Source of the DNA: CAYPCH01 sp964409165
GTDB taxonomy: Bacteria > Bacillota > Clostridia > Acetivibrionales > Acetivibrionaceae
DNA length: 17,462 nucleotides
Assembly (NCBI GenBank): GCA_964409165.1
Contig: CAYPCH010000085.1
Location: 1-17,462 of the forward strand
Reading direction: 5' to 3'
Each line of letters starts with the position of its first letter. The first letter of the stretch is position 1. Of the stretch, positions 1 through 6,130 are shown in pieces. Position numbers and translations under genes: made by a program. The notes beneath the pieces are model-generated. The model saw only the letters and a program-made list of their open reading frames with translations. It was not told the DNA's origin and ran no database searches.

Positions 1-42
1 TATAATCAAATAACCCAAATATAAGAAATTATACATGTTGTG

Positions 43-87
43 AAAAGACTCAATATTCAGTGTTTATCCACTGGTTGAGTCTTTTTT
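43..87. terminator. Rho-independent terminator, possibly bidirectional
   Basis: An 11-bp stem, AAAAGACTCAA (43-53) with TTGAGTCTTTT (75-85), is followed by more T residues to 87. An inner stem CAGTG/CACTG (58-62 with 69-73) has a 6-nt loop. A residues before the stem give a U tract on the minus strand too. It could therefore end the TadE/TadG-like transcription unit, or a plus-strand gene lying before the window. Confidence 0.75.
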
Positions 88-142
88 CACGCAAAACTTC
101 CGATTGACCCTTTAAAGAACCGTCACCGTGTCTAAGCCAGAA

Positions 143-169
143 TGAGTCAGAGAACCGTCCCCTGACTCA
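143..169. repeat. REP-like palindrome, copy 1
   Basis: TGAGTCAG (143-150) and CTGACTCA (162-169) form an 8-bp stem around the 11-nt loop AGAACCGTCCC (151-161). The same loop occurs in the palindromes at 592-616 and 2944-2968, whose stems are different (AGACAAG/CTTGTCT). A decayed relative lies just to the left at 116-133. Motifs of this GGGACGGTTCT type are, as I recall, common dispersed palindromes in Clostridia and Bacilli and may be moved by RAYT/Y1 transposases. No such transposase is in this window. Confidence 0.75.
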
Positions 170-256
170 CTATTATACTATTCTTCTCTAAAAGTTTGTT
201 TTTTTACAAACTTTTTAGTAGAGATAGTTCCTCTGTTTATCGCAGTGGGCGCTCCC

Positions 257-348
257 AAGGAATGTCTGAAATATTACTTCCACTTTTCACGGACCCTATT
301 TGGTATCAAATAAGGCTTGTAGTAAAATAGTAGTGGAAGTTATTTCAG
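257..348. repeat. Dispersed hairpin element (MITE-like), copy 1
   Basis: The outer stem CTGAAATA (266-273) pairs with TATTTCAG (341-348), then ACTTCCAC (276-283) with GTGGAAGT (333-340). An inner arm, CCTATTTG with CAAATAAGG, closes on a 4-nt loop near 295-315. The sister copy is at 16318-16422. Homology begins at AAGGAAT (257). Copy B of the surrounding long repeat lacks this piece, so it looks like an insertion into copy A. It could be a MITE or a structured RNA; no protein is encoded. Confidence 0.75.
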
Positions 349-576
349 CGTTACCAATTGTTTGCAGCTACAGCTGCGATATGATTTAAAGGAAACGCGA
401 TATGCTCTTTAAGTTTTCTTTTAAAAACCTCTTTTAAAAATTGCCCCTCTTTTTTATTTCTATACCTCTTAAAGCCTTATAAATAAGGAAATTTGATAAT
501 ACATTTTATTTAATATATTACCAAATTTTTTCTTCTATTTCAATATGAACTTTTTATGTTTATATGTTGTCGAATT

Positions 577-1764
577 TTATATTTTATATAAAGACAAGAG
601 AACCGTCCCCTTGTCTGACTGTGCGTCTGTAGCTTTTTTTCCCAGATTATTTATATTTTTCAATGCATCGTTTGAAAATGTGAGATATATTTTTACATAG
701 TCTCTCATGTTCTGAAGTTTTTCTGATGCACTTTTTATTACTCCCGTTCCTGTTTCTCTTCCTCTATCGTCCAGCCCCAATCTGTTCAATATTTGATCCA
801 GCTTGCTTTGCAATTCGGATTTTGTTTTTTCCAAGGGGGATATGTGTTCTTTTTCTGCATCCTTTTTTTCCTGTTCCAAGCTACTTAATTTCTCTACTGC
901 TGATATGTATGCACTTAATTCAGGTGTTTCTACTAACCCGTCCGTTCCTATTTCCAGAACTTTTGCTGCTACCATTGCTGCTATAGTACTCTTCTGATTA
1001 CTTATTGATTCTTCCAGCGGTTTTATGTATTCATCCTTTGCTTCTCTTATCTCCCTTTCCTTTTCGCTTATTTTGTCTTCGAATACCGGTATTTGCTTTT
1101 CAAGCCTTGTTTTTTCGGCTAACAGGTCAATATATTCATTTAATAGCTTGTTCAAACCTTTTCCGTAATTGAAAGTGTTTGAGCACATTACATTATCCGA
1201 TAATCCGAGCTTTTCCTCATGCATCTTTGTTAAGTCTTTTTCAAAATTTAAACTGAGTTTTATGATAGCAGACTGTCTTCCCACCTTGCTTATTGAAAAT
1301 ATCTTTTCTAAAAATTCTTCCGCTAATTGCTTTGGTGCCCTGTATTTCATGTATTCTACAATCTGATCCCGTATTACTTCATTCTCTGCAAGGCTGTACA
1401 TAGGTGTTATTTCTATACTTTCCACCTGATATCCATACAAGTCCAACATCTTCCATCCAAGCTTTTCTTTTTCTTCCTTTGTCATTAACATTTTGTTAAG
1501 GCTGTCCAATACCATTGAGCCCAGTTTTTCCGGGTCGTTTTCGTATAGCGCGAATAGTCCGTACTCCTCTTTTAGTGTTTTGTCATATACCGCTAACTCC
1601 GACATCAATGCAGTATTAAGCGCACTTTGTGCCTGGCTTTTACCAGTTGAAATTCTTGCTCCGTCAACTAATACTCCTGTCAGCATTATCATTGCTACTA
1701 AGATTATTGCTAAAAATATCGATATTGCACCTTTTGTTTTTTCTAAAGCTCTCATAAAATCCAT
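577..1764 (-). CDS. TadG-like / DUF5702-like membrane-anchored protein, probably 3'-truncated
   Basis: A 395-residue protein. It starts at ATG 1764 behind AGGGAGGT. Residues about 10-33 form one hydrophobic segment opening with GAISIFLAII, the prepilin-like layout of TadG and of the clostridial DUF5702 family (family name from memory; I am moderately sure). The rest should lie outside the membrane. Residues about 215-335 are Lys/Glu-rich and coiled-coil-like. It follows the TadE-like gene by 23 nt, so the two form an operon, probably making minor pseudopilins or surface proteins. The last 12 codons and the stop lie within the repeat at 172-617 (the terminus reads DKGTVLLSLYKI). Relatives of this type are often longer, so I infer that the repeat replaced the original 3' end. 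Whether the product still works is unknown. Confidence 0.7.
   Translation of the reverse strand: MDFMRALEKTKGAISIFLAIILVAMIMLTGVLVDGARISTGKSQAQSALNTALMSELAVYDKTLKEEYGLFALYENDPEKLGSMVLDSLNKMLMTKEEKEKLGWKMLDLYGYQVESIEITPMYSLAENEVIRDQIVEYMKYRAPKQLAEEFLEKIFSISKVGRQSAIIKLSLNFEKDLTKMHEEKLGLSDNVMCSNTFNYGKGLNKLLNEYIDLLAEKTRLEKQIPVFEDKISEKEREIREAKDEYIKPLEESISNQKSTIAAMVAAKVLEIGTDGLVETPELSAYISAVEKLSSLEQEKKDAEKEHISPLEKTKSELQSKLDQILNRLGLDDRGRETGTGVIKSASEKLQNMRDYVKIYLTFSNDALKNINNLGKKATDAQSDKGTVLLSLYKI
592..616. repeat. REP-like palindrome, copy 2, inside a coding 3' end
   Basis: AGACAAG (592-598), loop AGAACCGTCCC (599-609), CTTGTCT (610-616). On the minus strand it is read in frame as residues D384 to S391 (DKGTVLLS) of the TadG-like protein, so a noncoding repeat now supplies the protein terminus. 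Confidence 0.85.
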
Positions 1765-1787
1765 TTATGTTGACCTCCCTGCAATTC

Positions 1788-2444
1788 CTAAAACAAAAAC
1801 GAACTTAGCTTATCAAATAGCTTACTCATCGAACTTAGTACAGTGTCGGACAGTTTAACCCCCAGCCGTTTTTTAGTTCCCTCATCTATTTGATTGGTAA
1901 CATCCAATAACATATCGGTACTTCTTATGTACTCCGCCGGTTCATTAATCATCGCTTCAGCCCGCGAACCAATAACAAATTCGTTTCCTATACCAAACTT
2001 ATTTAATAAACTGCCAAGGGGCATTTTATAACTATGCTCTATTTTCACTACCAATTTTTTATCAAATACCGTCTTCTTTATCTCAACTGTTGGAGTGCAT
2101 TTTCTGCTGGCACCCAATATGCTTTTCTTTTCAACCTCATATATTGCATACTGCTTAATTATATCCTTTTTTCTGTCTTCATTTGTGTCTGCCAGCCTCC
2201 AGTAAGGCATTGTGTCCCTCATATCTTCCTTGTCTATTTTGTGCATAAACATATCTTTGTAGGGACTTACCCACATTACAGCACCTTTTTCAGCGGCATC
2301 ATTGGCAACAGATGTTATACATGCTTGCTGATACAAAATCATGCACATATACATTATGATGATAATTACAAAAAATGTTGTAGTAAAAACTATTGTCGTT
2401 TCTATTGTCAAGCTTCCATTATTCTCTTTTAATTTTTTGATCAT
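1788..2444 (-). CDS. TadE-like pseudopilin
   Basis: A 218-residue protein starting at ATG 2444 behind GAGGTGG. Its N-terminus has the TadE prepilin signature: basic residues, then Gly10 followed by SLTIE, with Glu15 at position +5, then a hydrophobic segment to about residue 38. This suggests cleavage by a TadV/PilD-type prepilin peptidase and assembly or anchoring in the membrane. The remainder is a soluble domain without recognised catalytic motifs. The TadG-like gene follows at once. No TadA ATPase, TadB/C platform protein or prepilin peptidase is in the window, so the export machinery must be encoded elsewhere. Placement right after flagellin may be incidental, since long repeats bracket the pair. 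Confidence 0.7.
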   Translation of the reverse strand: MIKKLKENNGSLTIETTIVFTTTFFVIIIIMYMCMILYQQACITSVANDAAEKGAVMWVSPYKDMFMHKIDKEDMRDTMPYWRLADTNEDRKKDIIKQYAIYEVEKKSILGASRKCTPTVEIKKTVFDKKLVVKIEHSYKMPLGSLLNKFGIGNEFVIGSRAEAMINEPAEYIRSTDMLLDVTNQIDEGTKKRLGVKLSDTVLSSMSKLFDKLSSFLF

Positions 2445-2469
2445 TTTGCCACCTCGATTTATACATTTT

Positions 2470-2490
2470 ACCCGTTATTGATTAACCGGT
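2470..2490. promoter_or_regulatory. Inverted repeat, possible operator before the TadE-like gene
   Basis: ACCCGTTA (2470-2477) and TAACCGGT (2483-2490) are inverted with one mismatch around a 5-nt spacer. The site lies 26 bp upstream of the TadE-like start, between the candidate promoter and the ribosome site. It could bind a repressor or be chance. Confidence 0.3.
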
Positions 2491-2532
2491 CATATTACAT
2501 AGCTGGACTTTTTTATCTTTAATTTTTAGCCC

Positions 2533-2561
2533 TTAATATTTTAATATTTATGAACTTGCAA
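2533..2561 (-). promoter_or_regulatory. Candidate sigma-A promoter of the TadE/TadG-like operon
   Basis: On the minus strand, TTGCAA (2561-2556), a 17-nt spacer and TATTAA (2538-2533) match the vegetative consensus at 4 of 6 positions each. The -35 overlaps one copy of a 13-bp direct repeat (2548-2560); the other copy is at 2606-2618. Confidence 0.4.
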
Positions 2562-2618
2562 ATTCAATGGAGGTATGTTTTGGTTACTGATTGGGATGAA
2601 CTTTCTTATGAACTTGCA
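2548..2618. repeat. 13-bp direct repeat pair TTATGAACTTGCA
   Basis: Exact copies lie at 2548-2560 and 2606-2618, 58 bp apart, with a partial third copy (ATGAACTT, 2596-2603). The second copy touches the left border of long repeat copy B and the first overlaps the candidate -35 box. They may be regulator sites, or a footprint left by arrival of the repeat. Confidence 0.5.
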
Positions 2619-2969
2619 TTATACTATTCTTCTCAAAGAGTTTATTTTTAACAAACTTTTTAGAAGATATAATTCCTCTGTTTTACGTAGCACGCATTAC
2701 TAACTGTTTACAGCTACCGCTGCGATATGATTCAAAGGAAATGCGACATAGTTCTTTCTGTTTTCTTTATAAAATCCTCTTTTCAAATTACCCCTCTTCT
2801 TTATTTCTATACCTCTTAAAGACTTATAAATAAGAAAATTTGGCAATACATTTTATTTAATATATTACCAAATTTTTTCTGTAATTTCAATATGGATTTT
2901 GTATGTTTGTATGTTATCGAATTTTATTAGGATAAAACTGTCAAGACAAGAGAACCGTCCCCTTGTCTG
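2618..2969. repeat. Long intergenic direct repeat, copy B
   Basis: This is the partner of 172-617, in the same orientation but without the nested hairpin element. It retains the hairpin AAATTTGGCAATA/TATTACCAAATTT (2836-2848 with 2863-2875) and the terminal REP-like palindrome. Copies A and B bracket the TadE/TadG-like pair as direct repeats, so recombination between them would delete or duplicate both genes. Confidence 0.85.
2944..2968. repeat. REP-like palindrome, copy 3
   Basis: AGACAAG (2944-2950), loop AGAACCGTCCC (2951-2961), CTTGTCT (2962-2968). It is identical to 592-616 and ends just before the flagellin terminator hairpin, which itself carries the related GGGACGG string. Confidence 0.8.
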
Positions 2970-2970
2970 A

Positions 2971-3009
2971 AATGAGAAAGGGACGGAGGAATGATTCCTC
3001 TGTCCCTTT
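2971..3009 (-). terminator. Flagellin terminator, 15-bp hairpin
   Basis: Bases 2977-2991 pair with 2995-3009 through 15 pairs (one G-T wobble) around a 3-base loop, beginning 19 bp after the flagellin stop. The U tract on the minus strand is short and broken (TTTCTCATTT), but such a stem should also shield the abundant flagellin mRNA from 3' decay. The arm contains GGGACGG, as in the REP-like palindromes, so it may be a captured member of that family. Confidence 0.75.
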
Positions 3010-3028
3010 GTAGGTTTTGTTAATTTGC

Positions 3029-5113
3029 TTATCTGAGGAGCTGCAATACTCCCTGCGGTTGTTGGTTGGCCTGAGCCAGCATAGCCTGGGCTGCCTGTGA
3101 AAGGATGTTGTTCTTTGTGAACTCCATCATTTCCTTCGCCATGTCTACGTCACGGATACGTGATTCGGATGCAGTCAGGTTTTCAGCTGATGTACCCAGG
3201 TTATTGATTGTGTGCTCCAACCTGTTCTGGAAAGCACCAAGCTGTGATCTCTGAGCGGATACAGCTTCTATTGCGTCATTTATTACACTGATAGCTGCAG
3301 TAGCTTTTTCATGGCTTGATACATCAAGGGCAAACTCTACCTCATCATTAGTGGTACCGTTTGTAACATTTGCAATGGTAACATATTTTGCCTCTGCTCC
3401 ATTGCTGGCTTTAACTGTAGAGTTTTCCGCATCGGAGCCGGTAATCTTAAGAGCTGCCGAACGCATATCTCCTACCGTTATGGTCATACTTTGTGCTGTA
3501 TTGGCACCAACCTGAAGGGAAGCTTCAAATCCCCCTGCGGAGTTTGTGTTTGTAGTAACCTCACTTGCTTCCATGCTTTCTTTTCCTGATTTTTGTGTTA
3601 ATGTTATAGTCGTATTTGAAACAGTTACGTCATACTTTGCACTTAAATCAGAATTTGCTGTTATTGCAGCGGCTAGCTTATCAGCCTGCCCGTTTTTGGC
3701 CGAATCATATAGAACAGCCGTTCCATTTGCAATACCAGCATCATTTGGATCATCGGTAACTTTGATATCAACTCCGTCTATTTCATATTTACCATCAACA
3801 GGTACAAGATCATTAACACTGAAAGAGTATTTACCTGCTACTGCTGTATTCTTGTCAAGATCTCCAGTTGCAAGTGCTGTATTAACTGTTGTGCCACCAG
3901 CCTGACCTTCTTTTTCTCTGAATGTTATTGTTGAACCATTAACCAATGCATCAAATGAAGCATTAAATGTTGTATTACTGTTCAATGCTTTTGCGATGCT
4001 GAGTGCTTGTTCTTCTGCGTTTGTTCCAACAGCAAACGTATCAGCTGCTGTGTCAGTTAAAGCTGCGGTAAGGGTTATATCAACACCAACGCCATCAATA
4101 TCGAAAGCAAGTGTAGCACCAACTGCTTCAATGGCGGTATCAATTGAAAATGCATATTCGCCACGAACTTCATCTACACCAGCTGTGCCAGCTGTAGCAT
4201 CTGCTGTCAAACCAGAATCACCGGCTGCAAATGTAACCGTATCGGAGTTATATTGATCCCCCTTAGTTAAAGCTGTTATATTCAATACCTCAGCATTATT
4301 ACTAAAGTTAAAGTCATTAAGGACCGAGTCTGCTCCTCCAGCTGTCTTTATGTTGGTAAAAGCATTAGCTACTGCTGCTGCAAGGTCTTTTGCTGCTCCG
4401 TTTTGAGCGAAAGTAATAGTCTGTGATGTACTTGTTGCTGCGCCATATGAAGTTCCTGCATCATTAGCACCAAATGCTACTGAAACGGTTGCTCCTTGGA
4501 ATGTAAAGGTTGCAGTTTTTCCATCTGCACCTGAGAAGGTACCAGCTATCGTATTACCCCAAACCTTTGCAACACCTTCAGTACTGCTCTTAAGAGTGGA
4601 TATGTTAAAACTTCCATCGGCAGCAGTAACACCAGCAACTTTACCAAGACCTGCACCTGCTGTAACGGTTGTTACTGCTACTTTAGACTCTTCTCCTCCG
4701 CCGTTCAAAAGCTTCTGAGTATTGAACTCGGTGGTATTACCGATTCTGTTTATTTCTGATGACAACTGATTTATTTCCTTCTGAATCTCATTACGGTCAA
4801 CTCCAACATTGGTGTCGTTTGCCGCTTGGTTAGCCAGTTCACGCATACGTTGCAATATAGATTGTGTTTCATTGAGTGCACCTTCAGCCGTTTGAATCAG
4901 CGAGATACCGTCCTGTGCGTTTCTGGATGCTTGATCAAGACCTCTGATCTGTGCTCTCATTTTTTCACTGATTGCAAGACCTGCAGCATCGTCACCGGCC
5001 CTGTTGATTCTTAAGCCTGAGGATAATTTTTCAAGGGATTTGCTGCCGTTTACACTGTTTGCGGTTAACTGACGATAGGTGTTTAAAGACGCGATATTGT
5101 GATTAATTCTCAT
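3029..5113 (-). CDS. hag: Flagellin, large variant
   Basis: The filament subunit, exported by the flagellar type III system. I place the start at ATG 5113, behind AAGGAGG at good spacing, giving 694 residues beginning MRINHNIASLNTYRQ, the usual flagellin N-terminus. A GTG 15 codons upstream lies inside a leader hairpin and has no ribosome site. Residues about 1-140 are the N-terminal D0/D1 helices and about 600-694 the C-terminal D1/D0 helices, ending QPQGVLQLLR. The middle is rich in Ala, Thr, Asp and Asn and contains related modules of about 109 residues, starting at Gly318 (GEYAFSID) and Gly427 (GKYSFSVN), each with an IDGV strand pair and an Ala-rich helix; an earlier, more diverged module may precede them. 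This resembles flagellin IN-type outer domains. Many clostridial flagellins have only about 270-400 residues. A sigma-28 promoter and CsrA sites lie upstream. Confidence 0.97.
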   Translation of the reverse strand: MRINHNIASLNTYRQLTANSVNGSKSLEKLSSGLRINRAGDDAAGLAISEKMRAQIRGLDQASRNAQDGISLIQTAEGALNETQSILQRMRELANQAANDTNVGVDRNEIQKEINQLSSEINRIGNTTEFNTQKLLNGGGEESKVAVTTVTAGAGLGKVAGVTAADGSFNISTLKSSTEGVAKVWGNTIAGTFSGADGKTATFTFQGATVSVAFGANDAGTSYGAATSTSQTITFAQNGAAKDLAAAVANAFTNIKTAGGADSVLNDFNFSNNAEVLNITALTKGDQYNSDTVTFAAGDSGLTADATAGTAGVDEVRGEYAFSIDTAIEAVGATLAFDIDGVGVDITLTAALTDTAADTFAVGTNAEEQALSIAKALNSNTTFNASFDALVNGSTITFREKEGQAGGTTVNTALATGDLDKNTAVAGKYSFSVNDLVPVDGKYEIDGVDIKVTDDPNDAGIANGTAVLYDSAKNGQADKLAAAITANSDLSAKYDVTVSNTTITLTQKSGKESMEASEVTTNTNSAGGFEASLQVGANTAQSMTITVGDMRSAALKITGSDAENSTVKASNGAEAKYVTIANVTNGTTNDEVEFALDVSSHEKATAAISVINDAIEAVSAQRSQLGAFQNRLEHTINNLGTSAENLTASESRIRDVDMAKEMMEFTKNNILSQAAQAMLAQANQQPQGVLQLLR

Positions 5114-5238
5114 AAATAGAACCTCCTTGTTTTTCCTTGAGCGGAATTCCTTTTCCACTCACAACCTGTTTGATTTGTTATATATAACAAGCCCTCGGCC
5201 GACAGGCTTATTACCTTTTCACTTACTTCTTTGTTACA
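5114..5238 (-). promoter_or_regulatory. Flagellin 5' leader with two candidate CsrA sites
   Basis: Bases 5139-5160 on the minus strand fold into an 8-bp stem, GAGTGGAA with TTCCGCTC (one G-U pair), displaying the 6-base loop AAGGAA, so GGA is presented as CsrA prefers. Downstream, AAGGAGG (5122-5128) holds a second GGA that is also the ribosome site, with another at CAAGGA between. B. subtilis hag has the same two-site layout, and csrA and fliW lie just upstream here. A GC-rich hairpin (AAGCC/GGCTT around 5190-5212) lies nearer the 5' end. CsrA should block translation until FliW removes it. Confidence 0.7.
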
Positions 5239-5244
5239 TAAATT

Positions 5245-5271
5245 ATATCGACTGTTTGCTACAAATCCTTA
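5245..5271 (-). promoter_or_regulatory. Sigma-28 (SigD/FliA) promoter of flagellin
   Basis: On the minus strand: TAAG (5271-5268), a 15-nt spacer, then GTCGATAT (5252-5245). The consensus is TAAA-N15-GCCGATAA. It predicts a transcript start near 5238 and a leader of about 125 nt. The flgM promoter at 12806-12832 has the same form. Confidence 0.75.
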
Positions 5272-5319
5272 ACACTTTTTCATAAATCATAATGTAAAAA
5301 TATAAATGTAAAGTTACAC

Positions 5320-5373
5320 AAAAAATGAACTGCCCTCAGGAATCCCACCTCAAAAGGATTCTTACGCAATTCA
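5320..5373 (-). terminator. Terminator after csrA
   Basis: The outer stem TGAATTGC (minus strand, 5373-5366) pairs with GCAGTTCA (5333-5326) and is followed by six U residues (5325-5320). An inner stem GAATCC/GGATTC (5361-5356 with 5345-5340) strengthens it. It separates the fliW-csrA unit from the sigma-28 flagellin unit. Confidence 0.8.
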
Positions 5374-5395
5374 TTCCACCTCTATCATAATTTAT

Positions 5396-5614
5396 CTATT
5401 TTTTAAAAACATCTTTAAAAGTATCGTTCTTTATCTGGGAAGCCTTTCTGTTCTCTTCCTGTATATCCTCATATACCTCTTTTCTGTGAACTGAGATGTT
5501 CTTCGGCGCCTTGATACCCACCCGTATCTGGTCACCCTGTATATCAAGAATTGTAACTTCGATATTATCTCCGATTACAATTGTCTGATCCTTCTTCCTT
5601 GTCAAAACAAGCAT
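5396..5614 (-). CDS. csrA: Carbon storage/translational regulator CsrA
   Basis: A 72-residue RNA-binding dimer with the standard N-terminus MLVLTRKKDQTIVIGDNIEV and the VGIKAPKNISVHRKEVYE core strand. The C-terminal tail is the slightly longer Firmicutes type. It binds GGA motifs in mRNA leaders; the expected target is the flagellin leader at 5114-5238. The ATG follows the fliW TAG directly with no gap, so translation is probably coupled. GGGGGAG upstream is the ribosome site. A terminator follows. Confidence 0.97.
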   Translation of the reverse strand: MLVLTRKKDQTIVIGDNIEVTILDIQGDQIRVGIKAPKNISVHRKEVYEDIQEENRKASQIKNDTFKDVFKK

Positions 5615-6067
5615 CTATTCTCCCCCTTTAGTCTTTCTGACACCCTCCATAATATAGTTTTTAATACCATACCTGCAGCTGTCCATAATAACCTGTTTGC
5701 CCTTTTTATTGGAGGCATTTATAAGTATGGGCGCTTTTAAGTTTGCCGTCATTTTCTCTACCTCTTCAGGTACTACAACTATTGAAAATACAAGAACCTT
5801 TGATTCCTTATCTATTGCAAGCATTTTCATATCTTCTTCATCAACATCCACTTCATAATCAGGCCAAATCCTCTTAGGCTCAACCACAACAAATGTCAGA
5901 TCTGTATCGTCTATCGCCTGAAGCCACTGAAAAAGGGAATTCTCATCAGAACTTCCCAAAAGGACAAATTTCTTTACGTCTTCAAAACCCGGTATACCTT
6001 CTGGAAACTCAAGTATACCGTTCTCGTCTATTTCCATTTGTCCAAAACGTTTTGTATCAAGGAGCAT
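5615..6067 (-). CDS. fliW: Flagellar assembly factor FliW
   Basis: A 150-residue protein with the FliW pattern: an N-terminal RFGQMEIDENGILEFPEGIPGFE strand region, FVVVEPKRIWPDYEV in the middle and LKAPILINASNKKGKQVIM near the C-terminus. FliW binds either newly made flagellin or CsrA. When flagellin leaves the cell, free FliW sequesters CsrA and allows flagellin translation. The gene abuts csrA and lies two genes from flagellin, so the whole switch is encoded together. The start is ATG 6067 with GGGAGGG upstream. A 63-bp gap separates it from the yviE-like gene and may hold its own promoter. Confidence 0.96.
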   Translation of the reverse strand: MLLDTKRFGQMEIDENGILEFPEGIPGFEDVKKFVLLGSSDENSLFQWLQAIDDTDLTFVVVEPKRIWPDYEVDVDEEDMKMLAIDKESKVLVFSIVVVPEEVEKMTANLKAPILINASNKKGKQVIMDSCRYGIKNYIMEGVRKTKGGE

Positions 6068-6089
6068 ACTGCGCCCTCCCTTTCACGTA

Positions 6090-6118
6090 ATTATAGTATC
6101 ATTTATATAAGTAAAAAA
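6090..6118 (-). promoter_or_regulatory. Possible sigma-A promoter of fliW-csrA
   Basis: A perfect TATAAT (minus strand, 6095-6090) lies 22 bp upstream of fliW. The -35 is poor (TTTTTT at 17-nt spacing). If real, it would allow CsrA and FliW to be made without sigma-28. Confidence 0.35.
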
Positions 6119-6130
6119 CAAGATGTTGGC

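Larger units (their letters stand above)
1..576. other. Left-end noncoding region downstream of the TadG-like gene
   Basis: No convincing gene is seen here. Going rightward it holds a strong hairpin terminator (43-87), a degenerate copy (116-133) and a perfect copy (143-169) of a REP-like palindrome, and then repeat copy A (172-617), which contains a nested hairpin element (257-348). The sequence is AT-rich and full of stops. One short open frame crosses 170-310 on the plus strand, but it lacks a ribosome site and runs through palindromic sequence. Confidence 0.7.
172..617. repeat. Long intergenic direct repeat, copy A
   Basis: This stretch matches 2618-2969 in the same orientation. Both begin with ATTATACTATTCTTCTC and end in the palindrome AGACAAG-loop-CTTGTCT, with long identical runs between (for example 36 identical bases, 498-533 against 2845-2880). 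Copy A is about 100 bp longer because a hairpin element sits at about 246-348. Shared structures include a hairpin at 188-218 (CTAAAAGTTTGT/ACAAACTTTTTAG) and one at 489-528. In the second, the arm differences between copies stay pairable as G-U only on the minus strand. The right end overlaps the 3' end of the TadG-like gene. Function unknown. Confidence 0.85.
2445..3028. other. Noncoding region between the TadE-like gene and flagellin
   Basis: In transcription order this region holds the flagellin terminator (2977-3009), a REP-like palindrome (2944-2968), long repeat copy B (2618-2969), two copies of a 13-bp direct repeat, and a candidate promoter and operator for the TadE-like gene. A 42-codon plus-strand frame at 2575-2703 is not supported as a gene. 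Confidence 0.65.

Noticed and set aside
116..169. Repeats resembling a short CRISPR array
   Set aside because: Only one perfect and one decayed unit occur, each a palindrome with a conserved loop, without regular spacers or cas genes.
172..617. A riboswitch or known large RNA in the long repeats
   Set aside because: Several hairpins are present, but I recognised no conserved core of a known class. The copy A position, after a gene end, does not fit a leader riboswitch.
2575..2703. Plus-strand 42-codon frame starting MFWLLIGMNF, and an overlapping TTG frame with GGAGG upstream
   Set aside because: The GGAGG is 1 nt from the ATG. The TTG frame is about 23 codons. Both run into repeat sequence that has no matching open frame in copy A, so coding is not supported.
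3546..4256. Open frames on the plus strand opposite flagellin
   Set aside because: They lie antisense to a clear flagellin with biased codon use, have low-complexity Ala/Ser/Pro/Val composition and no ribosome sites.
5114..5158. Upstream GTG start of flagellin (15 extra residues)
   Set aside because: It has no ribosome site and lies within the CsrA-type hairpin. The ATG at 5113 has AAGGAGG and gives the standard flagellin N-terminus.
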